From the NCBI GenBank assembly GCA_001599755.1, contig BCHX01000007.1, positions 2,232,001 through 2,296,000 on the forward strand: DNA of 64,000 nt, given 5' to 3'. The first letter of the stretch is position 1. Each line of letters begins with the position of its first letter. Positions 1 to 10,441 of this stretch are shown here, piece by piece. The DNA is from Gliomastix tumulicola (lineage: Eukaryota; Ascomycota; Sordariomycetes; Hypocreales; Bionectriaceae). Below the pieces are notes generated by a model, which was given only the letters and a program-made list of their open reading frames with translations, did no database searches and was not told the DNA's origin. The position numbers were made by a program, and so were the translations under genes.

Positions 1-239
1 TTGAGCTTAGTATAACATATATTTATCACAATCTGCAAGTCTGAAGCCTCATACCGGAGAAGAACAGGCCCGATATCGAAAGACCGACCCTTCACTTGCC
101 GACCGTCGCGAGAGGAGTGAAGCTGGTGAACTGCCACAACAAGAAGGATGAGCCCGATGAGAAAGGCAGCATAAATGATGAGAGCCTGCTCATTTTTCAG
201 CTGCTTTGCGCTCGGCGGTCTGGAGATATGCTCGCTCAT
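1..239 (-). CDS. 5' fragment of a single-pass membrane protein gene, truncated by window edge
   Basis: On the minus strand an ATG at 239-237 opens a frame that stays open to the first base of the window, about 79 codons. The product begins with a short polar head (MSEHISRPPSAKQLKNEQ), then a clear hydrophobic segment at about residues 19-38 (ALIIYAAFLIGLILLVVAV), then a charged stretch. This is what a type II or signal-anchor membrane protein start looks like. A GTATGA in the frame near base 39 could be a splice donor, so the last 12 codons may be intron. I do not recognise the family. It lies divergent to the MFS gene at 1032. Confidence 0.4.
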   Translation of the reverse strand, partial: MSEHISRPPSAKQLKNEQALIIYAAFLIGLILLVVAVHQLHSSRDGRQVKGRSFDIGPVLLRYEASDLQIVINICYTKL

Positions 240-1031
240 TCTGGTAGAGAGGCTTGTTCACAGCGTCTGCATGGTCTCACTATGCTCTCCCTCCCTCACT
301 ACGTACGCACTCGATGTCAACGAACTCTACGGACTACTACATCCAAGCGGCGGTTGGTACGGATTACGGAGCCCTGAGGGAACGGATGGGTCTGATTGAT
401 AAAAATTTGATTGATAAATTTGATCGATAAGATAACTGGGAGCCCCTGTTTGGCTCGGCATCACCATGTGGACAACATGAGAGGCATTTTTTTTTAAAGC
501 TGTTCTTGACTACAGACACACCGTTGATATCTTGTACTGGTGGAATGTTGTCTGTAAAACAAGAAAAGATCCAATATTATCAGCAAGGATCCATCCTTGG
601 CCTGGGTCGGCTTCGGAAGGACGCGGTGAAAAGTGTCAGCTGGTGCCCGTTAGACTCGCGCTGCCAAGCAACGATCTACTGGAGAGAGAGGGGCACCTGG
701 TGCGCAGGGTCTCTACGGCTGCATATTCCCTCACGGTGAGAGAAAAGTCTGCATATGAACCCTGCGCAGGGCGGCCAGGATGCAGTCCACTCTTCAGTCC
801 ACAACGTGAGAGATCGAACCCCTGTTGTCACGACATCGACGAGCAGTGTAGCTGATCTGATAGATAAGATTAAAAAAAAATTGGCAGCGGCCTCACGGTC
901 CGATCTTCGGCATTGAAGGTGAGTATCGTGAGTGTTAAATCGAATGGGTGGTCCCCCCGATCCCCCCTAATTCGCTCCTCCTCTTTCAGCGTCATGCGTT
1001 TGACACTGGCAAATCACTTCGTTGGGGCGTC
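240..1031. promoter_or_regulatory. Divergent intergenic region with GATA cluster and 5'UTR intron
   Basis: No gene. It separates the truncated minus-strand gene from the MFS gene. Bases 398-434 carry four GATA cores in 37 bp; 855-867 reads ATCTGATAG followed by an overlapping AGATAA. Both resemble HGATAR sites bound by fungal GATA factors (SreA for iron, AreA/NIT2 for nitrogen). A well-formed GTGAGT...CAG pair at 919-989 is a likely 71-bp intron in the MFS 5' leader. A perfect 10-bp inverted repeat lies at 701-710 and 759-768. Confidence 0.5.
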
Positions 1032-1035
1032 ATGA
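994..1035 (+). CDS. uORF of 13 codons overlapping the MFS start (ATGA)
   Basis: The ATG at 994 lies just after the predicted leader-intron acceptor (989) and opens a 13-codon frame, MRLTLANHFVGAS, ending in TGA at 1033-1035. That stop overlaps the MFS start codon at 1032 in the arrangement ATGA. Because it would be the first ATG seen by a scanning ribosome on the spliced leader, it could make MFS translation depend on leaky scanning or reinitiation. The geometry is seen directly; the regulatory role is inference. Confidence 0.4.
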   Translation: MRLTLANHFVGAS

Positions 1036-2741
1036 GTTCCTCACGATCGGACTCACCGACTGAGCCGAGCCCGCCATCAGACCAGTCGACGCCTCTTCTT
1101 CAAGAAGACAGGCAGCTGCGCTATGAGAGTCCTCCTCCTCCCCCGCCTGACCCTGAGGAGGCTGTCTCTTGGTCGTCCCTTCCCAAGAAGGGGCAGCTGG
1201 CCGTGATCGTCTTCGCCCGCCTGGCCGAGCCCCTGAGCGAACGCTCACTTACATCGTATCTGTTCTACCAACTGCGATGGCTCGGACCTGATCTGAGCAC
1301 TGCAGAGATTGCAGCACAGACCGGATACCTCACGGCCATGTTTGCCGCCGCTCAGTGCGTCACCTCGATGTGGTGGGGGCATGCGGCAGACAATCCTCTC
1401 CTCGGCCGCAAGCGCGTCCTGGTGATTGGACTCACGGGATCATGCGTGTCTGCGCTTGGTATGGGCTTCTCAACCTCGATCTATGCCGTTTTCTTCTTCA
1501 GATTTCTCGCAGGGGCCCTCAATGGGAACGTCGGCGTTCTCAGGACCATGATCTCCGAAGTTGTCGATGACAGACGGTTTGTACTCTCGAGATCCTTTAG
1601 ACCGTCAGCACCGAACGCTTACTGTGATGATAGCTACCAATCGCGGGCCTTTTTGCTGCTGCCCATGTGCTTCAACGTCGGCGTGATCATCGGGCCACTG
1701 CTTAGTGGCTTCCTCGCTGATCCAATCCATTCTCTACCCAGCTTGTTTGGGCCTGGGTCAGTATTTGGAGGGCGTGACGGCGTGAGCTGGATGGCTACTT
1801 TTCCGTACGCACTCCCAAATGTCTTCTTCGCCATTGTTCTGGGGATTGCTGCTTTGGCAATTATCCTCGGTCTGGACGAGACACATCCACAGCTGCGACA
1901 CCAGCCAGATCGCGGGAGGCAGCTCGGGAAGATCTTCTCATCCAGGCTATTCCGACGTGGATCAACGGGCTTTGCGTACCAACCACTACGCAGCTCAGAT
2001 GCCGCTACGCAGTCTGTAGTAGCTGCAGAAGAGGAAGGAGGCGTCCCTTCTGACCCGAAAGACAGGCCAAAACGCCCCCCTCTCAGTGAGCTACTGACGA
2101 GAAATGTGTGCTTGACAATGGCGCAGCGCTTCCTGCAAGCTCTCCACGTGTCAGCTTTCAACTCGATGTTTTTCACCCTGCTGCCTGCTCCCCAGTCTGA
2201 TGGGAAGGGCTGGTCTCTGCCCTTCCGCTTCGCGGGCGGTCTCGGGCTGTCCAGCAAGGACATCGGCTTTGCCAACACGACCATCGGCATGATTGGGCTG
2301 CCGCTGCAGCTCATTCTCTACCCGCGGCTTGTCACCAAGATGGGCGTGAGGAACTCCTACAGGGCATTTCTGCCGCTCAGTATCCTCGCCTATTTCTTCC
2401 TCCCTTACCTGGTTCTGCTCCCGCGAGAGCCTGCCCTGATCTGGACGTGCCTGTCGGTCGTTCTCACCATGCATGTCATGTCCCGGACATTTGTTAACCC
2501 GGCGACCGTCATGATGGTCAACGACGCGGCACCGCGTCCGGAGCTGCTGGGGACGGTGCACGGGGTAGCGTCTAGCGTTTCAAGCGCTGCACGGGTCATG
2601 GGCCCGACGATCGGTGGGTTGCTTCTGGGCTGGGGACTGTCGCACAACTTCGTCGGGCTGCCGCTGTGGCTTCTGTCTGCTCTGGCGATTGTGAACTGGG
2701 TCATTCTGCTCTGGGTTGACGATGACAAGATGTCTGGTTAA
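1032..2741 (+). CDS. MFS transporter, ZIFL/TetA-like (DHA1-type) family
   Basis: Predicted 12-helix proton-coupled exporter of the vacuolar or plasma membrane. Exons 1032-1576 and 1634-2741; the 57-bp intron is a multiple of three and has no stop, so it reads through, but splicing restores the expected RRYQSRAFLLLP join after helix 5. That gives 550 residues. Visible features: an acidic/proline-rich cytosolic N-terminus with a dileucine-like STPLLQE, the loop-2 motif WGHAADNPLLGRKR between helices 2 and 3, RFLAGALNGNVGV in helix 4, GPLLSGFLADP after helix 5 and a long central loop. Start chosen because no in-frame ATG lies upstream. The family resembles yeast YCR023C and plant zinc-induced facilitator-like proteins; the substrate cannot be read from sequence. 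GATA sites upstream leave iron or nitrogen control open. Confidence 0.85.
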   Translation: MSSSRSDSPTEPSPPSDQSTPLLQEDRQLRYESPPPPPPDPEEAVSWSSLPKKGQLAVIVFARLAEPLSERSLTSYLFYQLRWLGPDLSTAEIAAQTGYLTAMFAAAQCVTSMWWGHAADNPLLGRKRVLVIGLTGSCVSALGMGFSTSIYAVFFFRFLAGALNGNVGVLRTMISEVVDDRRFVLSRSFRPSAPNAYCDDSYQSRAFLLLPMCFNVGVIIGPLLSGFLADPIHSLPSLFGPGSVFGGRDGVSWMATFPYALPNVFFAIVLGIAALAIILGLDETHPQLRHQPDRGRQLGKIFSSRLFRRGSTGFAYQPLRSSDAATQSVVAAEEEGGVPSDPKDRPKRPPLSELLTRNVCLTMAQRFLQALHVSAFNSMFFTLLPAPQSDGKGWSLPFRFAGGLGLSSKDIGFANTTIGMIGLPLQLILYPRLVTKMGVRNSYRAFLPLSILAYFFLPYLVLLPREPALIWTCLSVVLTMHVMSRTFVNPATVMMVNDAAPRPELLGTVHGVASSVSSAARVMGPTIGGLLLGWGLSHNFVGLPLWLLSALAIVNWVILLWVDDDKMSG

Positions 2742-2970
2742 GACCCTGCGCGCGCAGGACAAGATAAGGGAGTCTGGCCGTAAGCTGCAGCAAGTGTGAG
2801 TGGGTGAATGTTGGATCAGGGGGGGTGGGATCTGGTGGAGACACACCATGGAATAATTAACTACTAGTAGTACTTATGGATGCCCGCTCAGGGAGGGAAA
2901 GGACAGCCCGCACAGCATGTGAGATAATATGCACGAAGCAATACACGGCTAAAAGAATGTATGTACATAT

Positions 2971-5507
2971 TCAAGACCATACCATATCAGGCCTCCCGCC
3001 AGGCAGCATCATGCGCAGCGACCAGCCCTGCATCTGGTGAACCTCGGTAATGACTCTATGAAGCCACGTCGTCGACGCAATCGGGATCCAGAACTCGCAC
3101 TTCTCCGTCTGCAGAATCTCGGCCCCTGTCGCCCATGAATGCCGAGCCCCTTCCCTGTCGCCCTCCGTAAGCTGCGCGTGGGCGAGCGATAAATACACAA
3201 TGGCAGCGCAGAAGCCCTCCTTCTCCTTGATGGCGTACATCCTTTCCACCTCCTCCAGCGCCAGCTTCCACAGCCGCACGGCTTCTTCTGCTGGGGAAAT
3301 CATGTGCGCTATCCGGGCCTCGGCGATGACCTTGCGCATGTGCAGCTGCTGGTCGTGCACATTGTCTGGCTCCTCGGGGAACAGAGTACCGACGGCCTGA
3401 AGCACGGATATGGCGACGTCAATCTCCCCTAGGCCGACTTTTGCCTCCACCATCGATAGATTGAGCCGTCGATACGGCCGGCGCCGGCGGTCAGATTCCG
3501 ACACATCGTCAAGCTCGGGGGCCAGCACCTCGAGGGTCCTCGCAAAGCCCTGCATCTCGCAGTACATGTCGGCGAGCCGGGCGACCAGCAGGCGCCGTGA
3601 ATTCGGCCGGATCGGTTTGGCCCCGCGGAGGGACAGGAACTGCTCCAGCGATTCGATGGCGGCCTCGTAGTCCCCGATGGACTGGAAGAACCGGGCAGCG
3701 GCGCTCTGGAGCCGCGACGTCACCTCCACGTCCAGCGACGACAGCGGGTGCTCCGCCTTCCAGTTGTAGATCAGCTGCGGCACGTCGTCGTCGGCGCACT
3801 TGATCTTGTTGTCGATCTGGGCGATGTGCAGCCGTCCGCGCAGCGCGTGGTCCCTGCGCGTCTCCGGCTTGGGGCCTTTCCACAGGAAGTCGCGGATGAC
3901 CGATTCGGACTTGGCTACATCCCCATCGACGCGATGGAGTATACTCTGGAAGACTGCGACGGACGCGTGCAGAAAGTACGGCATGGACTTCCGCAAGAGG
4001 GACCTGCACTGTTCAATGGCGAGGCGGCGGATGGCAATGTCATCTCGCTCGCAGAAATACAGGACTGCCTCCAGGAGCTGGGCTTTGAGCGCCTGCGGTG
4101 CCTTGTATGCCTTTATTGTCCTGTCTATCACGGGCCATATTACCTCCTTCGAGGGAGCCGACCTGGTGTGTTTCTCCATGTCAGTGCAATTTTTTTTTTC
4201 TCGAGAATGGCGCGGGGCGCTCTCGTTGGGGACGTACCAGTCAGTATCCCCAAGGTAGCAAGGCGGACATGTAAAGCAGATGAGCTTCAGCGCCACGATG
4301 CCCAGGTCTGCCTTCACGTCGGGGGTGAGGGCTTCCGCTATGGACGATTCGTACTGCGGATGCAGCGACCAGCCGACGAGGCCGTCTTGCAGACTGTTCA
4401 TGACGATGCCGGGGCCTTTGATGAGAGCCTTGTCAAGTATTTTCTCGTTTGCGAAGATGTGTATCAGCTCGTCGGGAAGACCGAAAGTCGCGGAGGTGGT
4501 CGTTTCAATCTCGCCATCGACGTTCCAGCGCCGCTGAGGCAACAAGGCGCTCTTCAGCAGAACATCGGGGATGTTGCGCCCTCCGAGGGCGTAGAGCAGT
4601 AGGGATATATGATCTGAGGATGGGAGCAGGTCGCCATGGTCTGTAATGAGGTTGTAGTATGAGCAGGCGGAAGTCGTGTCTCCTATGGAGTGTGCCACAC
4701 GTTAGTTAGATATTGCCCATCATGATAAAAGCTGCCCTCCCCCCCTTCCCCTCCGACACTCACTCTTTACTATGTCTAGAATCAGACGCGTGACAATGTC
4801 AGAATACTTGTCGGCTTGTGGGTGCAGGGAAGCAAAGTGATCAAAGATCACTTCGTCATCCATGTTGAGATATCGTTCATATCTGGTGACCCGGTCGGTT
4901 AGTTAGTTAGCACTGGTTCTCTCTCTCTCCCCCCACAAACCTGGAGGCTGACTGGGGGACCCGCTCGCTCGCTCGCTCGCTGTTGGTTCACTGACGTCGA
5001 GTGTGGGATATCCAGGGGCAGCCAGAAGAGCGCTCCAATCCCGCCCAGCTTGCGGGCAATCTTAAGATACTTTCGCCCGGCATGGCGGAGGTCAACATAG
5101 TTCTGAGGGCCCTGGAAGGCACTGACAACCTGTGGCGGCACGGATGCGGAGACGTCGAGCCGGGATCTGAGGAAGATGACGGCGCACGCAATGCGGCGGC
5201 GCAGGTCTGTCTGGACGGTGTCGTCCGAGGGCTCCCAGAAGCCCTCGACGTCGTCCCGGAACTTGTCGCACACGCGGTCGACTGGCCCGAGATTGACCGA
5301 CTCCACCGATAGCGCCTTGACTGTGCGCTGATTACTGACGGTTATCGTGTACTTGACGTCGCGCGTGAGCCCGAGGCCCCGGAGCTGGGTGAGCAGAGTC
5401 TGCAGGTTGCTGAGGTGCGCGTTGAGGGCGGGGATCAGGTCCCGGGCCTGCTGCTCGTCGAAGTCGCTTGCTAGTTGGCGAACCGTGCTGCAGAGGCATT
5501 CGTCCAT
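2971..5507 (-). CDS. Helical-repeat (TPR-like) protein of unknown function
   Basis: Four exons on the minus strand: 5507-4996, 4882-4764, 4682-4238, 4162-2971, giving 755 residues; every junction keeps frame and the total divides by three. The N-terminal third (about residues 1-170) is helical and unrecognised; the middle is alpha-rich; the C-terminal half has TPR-like helical pairs, for example the stretches around ARFFQSIGDYEAAIESLEQF and LSMVEAKVGLGEIDVAISVL. No signal peptide, membrane helix or catalytic motif is visible, so a scaffold or interaction role is only a guess. The intron at 4163-4237 contains a 12-base A run on the coding strand and is in frame, so an unspliced form would also be translatable. 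Convergent with the MFS gene. Start could lie further upstream if another 5' exon exists. Confidence 0.7.
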
Positions 5508-6156
5508 GCTACCAGCCAGTAACCTTGCGCAGACATAGCAGGATGGACTGTCATCGGGATACCACTTTTTGCACTTTGGAGGACAACCAAGAAGTACGGA
5601 GTTACAGGATGACCCGGTCCACAAGGCTTGCGTCACGCGCGCTCTGGTTGGCTGGGGGGAGTCTGATTTTTTCAGGGAACCGGGTGGGGGAGTCGATTCT
5701 AGAACTCCCTGAAGCAAGCCACCTCCTCAGCGCATTTATTCTTAGCCTAGATTAATCCGAGGCCGATGGGCAGCCGCTCTGGCTTTTACGTTGCGCTTCT
5801 GCTCAAAATGTTAGGATATAATAGAGTGAAAAGGTCGGGCTGCTGGCTGTTCTCGACTTCATCAGACAGTCACCATGGGACGGATCCTTCTGCTTTTCTT
5901 CCAAGCATGGGTTCTTTCTGAGGGAGAGACTAACTACTTAACTAACACGTTTAAAGACAAGCCGTAGGTACAAATGCGAACCAAAATGCAGACCACCTTC
6001 CCCCACAGTAGAGCCGCCTCAGTCGCTAAGCAGCAAACGGGATCCATGGATATCAAATTAATACCACACACACACACTGTACGCCCTGGACACCTCCCAG
6101 ATGTTTCGACAGCCCCCCAGCACGTGCCATCCCTTAAGCCATTTTCCGTCCCCTAA
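5508..6156. other. Intergenic, promoter of the helical-repeat gene and 3' end of FET3
   Basis: No gene seen. Contains a short (CA)n tract near 6064-6077. The part next to 5508 is the upstream region of the minus-strand helical-repeat gene; the part next to 6157 is the FET3 3' flank. Confidence 0.5.
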
Positions 6157-8166
6157 TTAGCCCTTGATGGGCCTCAGGCCGTACCATCCAATCACAACGA
6201 CGCCGAGAATACCGCTCACGCAACTGAACACCAGAGCGACGATCCCACGCGGTGTGAACCTAATTCGTCATCATTAGAAGCCGTCCAATCAGAAACGCCG
6301 TCTCGAGTCAGGACTTACCCAGCTGGCAGACGATCAGGGGGCGTATTCTGGCCCTTGAGATCGAGCAGGTCGACAGTGTTTCCCGCAGCATTTCCAGCCG
6401 TCGGCACTGAGTCGACGTTGCAGACCTCGAGATGGTCCTTGGGGAGCTGGAGGGTCTTCTGCAGGTCCAGGGGCGCCTCGATGAAGGTCGCCAGCAGACC
6501 AGACACGACGTGCCACTCGATGTGGCAGTGGAACAGCCAGATGCCTGCACACATGTTCAGTACTCTGCTGCTGCCACAGGTTCTGGCATTGTTAGAACAT
6601 ACCTGGATTGTCGGCGCGGAAGCGGAGAACAATGTTCCCATTCGGCCAGACCACGAGAGTGTCGCGACGCATCGGAGTCGAGGGGAAGTCTGCCTCCGCC
6701 ACGCCCGAGTCGGCAAAGGTGCCACCCTCCTCGGGCGCGCGATGCAGCGCCTGGAAGTGGTGCCCGTGAAGATGGAAGGGATGGCGTCCGGGATCGAGGT
6801 TGTTCACCACGATCTGCACGACCTGGCCTTTCTCGAGGACGAACGGGTGGGTGAACTCTCCGTAGACCTCCGAGTTCGTCGCCAGATCGCCGGCCGTGAG
6901 AGCCGTGAACAAGCTCGGGACCTTGGGGGCGGCGTAGGAGATGTTGTTGAAGAAGGCGTAGTTCGCCCCGTCGCCCAGGTTGTCCATGATGACGTCCAGC
7001 TCCACGAGGTGGTCGGGCTCGGGGAGTCTGCCTTGCTCGTCTTCGGGTACTAACTCCATGTCATCTAGAGGATTGAACTCGTCCAGGATGATAGGGTCGG
7101 GCTTCGGCTTGCTATCGTCATACACGAGCCAGCCGGTGACGTTGTAGTTCAAGTCGTCTGGCAAGGTATCGAAAAGTGTCTAGGGACGGCTGGTTAATGT
7201 GTTTCCTTCCTTCCTCCAACGGCAAGAAGATCTTCAACAGCAGTACTCACAGTATCCATGCTCCCGATGATGGGGAAGTTGGCACCGGTGTCATTGCGAG
7301 TCGTCACCAGGAAGCTGCAGCGCTGGGCGACGGAAAGGTAGATCATGTCGGTCTCCTTCGGCTTCGTATAGACACCATCGACTTCGACGACGGTCATGTT
7401 GTGGCCCTCAATCCAGACATACTGGCCAGCAAAGGCACCGATATTAATCAGTCGGAAGAGGTACGTCTTGCCTGGCTCGACAGATATGGTATGGTTCTGG
7501 GTCTCGTTCATGAGAGCCGCCTTGGGCACTGGCTCGGCACCTGTCGGGTTGCCCTTGGACATGAACGGGCCAATGAGATCCTGCATCTGATCGTGATACC
7601 AGTCCGACAAGGTCATGACCAGCTCCTCATCGTACTTGTCCTTGTAAGGTGAGTCTGGATCATGGATGACGAGAGGTCCCCTGAGCCCATCGGGATACTG
7701 GCTTTTAGTGTGGGAGTGATACCAATAGGTGCCTGGCTGGTCAATCTGTCCCGACCGTCAGCACGCGCGCGTGAACTTTTGAGCAAGCGATCATTGATTG
7801 CCGGGCCAAGCTCACCGTGAAATTGTATGTGAAGGACTGTCCTGGGGGGATCGGGCACTGAGTGACCATGGATGGGCCGTCCATGTGTGTCTGGCTGTTG
7901 TTCATGAACAGCCCGTGGAAATGCAGCGACGTCGACTGATTTCCAAGCTGATTGTTGACGTTGATGACGACCCTGTCGCCAATGTTGGCGTCGATGCGAG
8001 GGATGGGCCATTTCCCGTTGATGCCAATTGTCGGCCGTGAAAAGGCGCCATCTGGATTGGCAGTGACCCAGGTGATATTGAAATCATGGGTGACTGTGGC
8101 AGCGAAAATCAAGGTCAATTGAGAGCACAGAAGGCCCAGCCAGAGGGGAGCATTGAACCTGGCCAT
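6157..8166 (-). CDS. FET3: Fet3-type multicopper ferroxidase (high-affinity iron uptake)
   Basis: Oxidises Fe(II) at the plasma membrane and hands Fe(III) to the Ftr1 permease. Five exons, minus strand: 8166-7816, 7745-7251, 7179-6603, 6544-6319, 6259-6157; 583 residues, all junctions in frame. Signal peptide at 1-22 (MARFNAPLWLGLLCSQLTLIFA). Cupredoxin domain 1 carries LHFHGLFMNN and GTYWYHSH; domain 3 carries HPFHLHGHHFQ and HCHIEWH, together the type 1, 2 and 3 copper ligands. The segment THMDGPSMVTQCPIPPG is typical of this family. A single C-terminal membrane helix (IVALVFSCVSGILGVVVIGW) anchors it with the catalytic part outside, but only seven residues follow, a very short cytosolic tail. 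Many N-glycosylation sequons. Divergent from FTR1 across 713 bp. An in-frame ATG at 8181 is an alternative start. Confidence 0.95.
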
Positions 8167-8879
8167 TTTGAATGAAGGCATGTGCAGAAAACGTCGCCTG
8201 GGGGGGTGGGAGATGGAAGGAATGAATATGAGCTTCAAGACATCCGTCACATTTCACAGCAGGACCGAGCTAATCTGAGCAAGCCACAAATGCATCAGTC
8301 CAGGCCTCCAGCTGCGGGGGAATCTCACAACAGGCGACCGGCCGGTCTGGGCTCGGTCCAGGAGAGGCAGGTTTTTTTTTCTCTCAATTATCTTATCTGA
8401 TCATCGGACCACCTCCTGGGTGTGCACGAGCACAGACCTGCAGTGATGAAGGTGCTGTACCACCACCACCCAGAATGCCCTGTGCCGTCTTAGCCGGGGC
8501 TTCTGCAGGGCGGCATAAGAATGACTGAGTCGGCGCTGATTGGCCACGACGGAACTGCGGCACGCGAACGGGTCCTACCAGCTGGTGCGGCTTGTCTAGT
8601 TGGGACGGTGCTGGCTGCTCTAGACGACGCTACTGATTGATTAGATTGATAGCCACCAGCACTTGTGGGGGTTGTGCAGGATCTCTCACGCCACAAAATC
8701 ACACAGGACGGGAATGCTCGTGTCTTGGGCTGCCCGAATTTGACTCGTGTGACATTGGGCTCGGCCGGCTCCTCGTTCTGGTTTTACTCTTCCCATCTCC
8801 CACTCTCCGGGCCTGACTGAACCTGCCATCAGAGTCACTCGTCACTTTCTCTCCTTCTTCTCATTCTCACTCGCCAAAC
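8167..8879. promoter_or_regulatory. Bidirectional FET3-FTR1 promoter with SreA-type GATA sites
   Basis: 713 bp between the divergent ferroxidase and permease starts. At 8388-8401 two TTATC cores lie 5 bp apart; read on the minus strand the second is ATCAGATAA, an exact match to ATCWGATAA, the extended site of the iron-responsive repressor SreA/Sre1 (GATA family). A further TGATAG lies at 8647-8652. This fits joint repression of both genes in iron-replete cells. The motif match is seen; the factor is inferred from the known regulation of this gene pair in other ascomycetes. A pyrimidine-rich stretch precedes the FTR1 ATG. Confidence 0.7.
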
Positions 8880-10143
8880 ATGACTGCCTCCAACGTCTTC
8901 GCCGTCCCGGTGTTTCTCGTCGTCTTTCGCGAGACACTTGAGACAGCCATCATCGTATCCATCTTGCTGGCATTCATCAAGCAGACCCTTGATGGGCCAG
9001 ACGGTGACAAGCCCATATACAAGACACTGCGCCGTCAGGTATGTGTTTTTGATCAATCCACATGGTCTGTCTGCTTCAAGGTCAATTGACGGAATTTGCA
9101 GGTATGGCTTGGGACTGGCATCGGATTCCTCATCTGCATGATCGTTGCAGGCGCCATCATCGGCACTTTCTACACAGTCGGCCATGATGCCTGGCAGGCG
9201 CACGAGTACTACTACGAGGGGGCGTTCTGCCTCTTCGCCTCCCTTGTTATTTCCATCATGGGCGTGGCCCTGCTTCGCATCGGAACGCTGCAAGACAAGT
9301 GGCGCGTGAAGCTAGCGAAAGCAATGGAGGCTCCCATCAAGATCAAGACCGGGCAGGGCTGGTTCAAGCAGTCTCTGGAGAAATACGCCATGTTCATTCT
9401 CCCGTTCATCACTGTGCTGCGAGAGGGCATCGAGGCCATCATCTTCGTGTCCGGCGTCTCTTTCTCGGCCCCGGCTACTGCCATCCCTCTCCCTGTCGTG
9501 ATCGGACTGATCGCTGGTGGCGTTGCCGGCTACATCATCTACAGGCAAGTCGAAACGAGCGTGCTTGCCAGACAGGGCATGCCAATGGCTAATGATTGCA
9601 CGTCTTTAGGGGAGGATCCTCGTCGAGCATTCATATTTTCCTCGTTATTTCTACCTGCTTCCTGTACCTCGTCGCGGCCGGTCTCTTCTCGCGAGGCGTG
9701 TGGTTCCTCGAGACGCAGGAGTGGAACGAGCTGATTGGCGGTGACGCAGCCGAGCTCGGTAACGGCCCTGGCTCCTACGATATCGACCGTAGCGTCTGGC
9801 ACGTCAACGTAAGTCACAGACGGCATTTACCTAAAGATCCTGCTCTGACCTATCCTCTATCCTCTTCCAGTGCTGCAGTCCCCAGCTCAACGGCGGAGGT
9901 GGCTGGGGTATCTTCAACGCTATCTTTGGCTGGAATAACTCTGCCACCTACGGCTCCGTCATTTCCTACAATGTCTACTGGATCGCGGTCATCATTGGAT
10001 TTCTGGTGCTGCGGTTTCGGGAGGCAAACGGCCACTATCCTTTCCTCAAAGGCCGATTCGTCACACAGTCGCCCGGCACGGAGTCTGCTGATCGCGAGCC
10101 AGTTGAGACCGTTTTGGCGGAGGACAAGGCCGTTCAGAAATAA
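8880..10143 (+). CDS. FTR1: Ftr1 high-affinity iron permease
   Basis: Plasma-membrane Fe(III) permease that works in complex with Fet3. Four exons: 8880-9038, 9102-9544, 9610-9808, 9871-10143; 357 residues. The two diagnostic R-E-x-x-E iron motifs are present: RETLE at residues 17-21 in helix 1 and REGIE at 160-164 in helix 4. Seven hydrophobic segments are visible. The second intron (9545-9609) has a GC donor, GCAAGT, rather than GT; it is the only choice that joins GYIIYR to GGSSSSIHIF in frame. The other three introns are ordinary GT-AG of 62-63 bp. Head-to-head with FET3, the usual arrangement in ascomycetes. Confidence 0.95.
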
Positions 10144-10441
10144 GGTAGTCTCATGAGCCTGAGATGCTTTGTATTGGCTTCGGTGAGGTGATCAGGATCA
10201 CATGGTTGGGTTGATGGGACAAAAGGACCGTAGTGGGCGCTTGTTTCTGAGGATGGAGACAACACAACAATTTCTAGTACATACAATACGATACTCCTGT
10301 TTATCTACACGCCTTCGTCTTGTGGTTTCAGCTCCGTCTCTTCTCCCCCCAACCAATGCACTTTTGACAGTCATTAGCTATTCAGCAAGAGGGTAAATGT
10401 AAGGGGAGGAGCATCATGAGAATCCATCATTGAACTGCTGC
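10144..10441. other. FTR1-sulfatase convergent 3' flanks
   Basis: Just under 300 bp between two stop codons facing each other. No gene or clear motif seen. Confidence 0.4.

Noticed and set aside
780..850. tRNA-like T-arm (GATCGAACCCC read on the plus strand)
   Set aside because: The flanking bases do not pair as a T-stem, and no anticodon or acceptor stem can be formed nearby.
1634..2314. 226-codon minus-strand frame inside the MFS gene
   Set aside because: Antisense to a transporter with readable MFS motifs.
3748..4602. 284-codon plus-strand frame inside the helical-repeat gene
   Set aside because: Antisense shadow of consistent exons; crosses the intron of the real gene and shows no domain.
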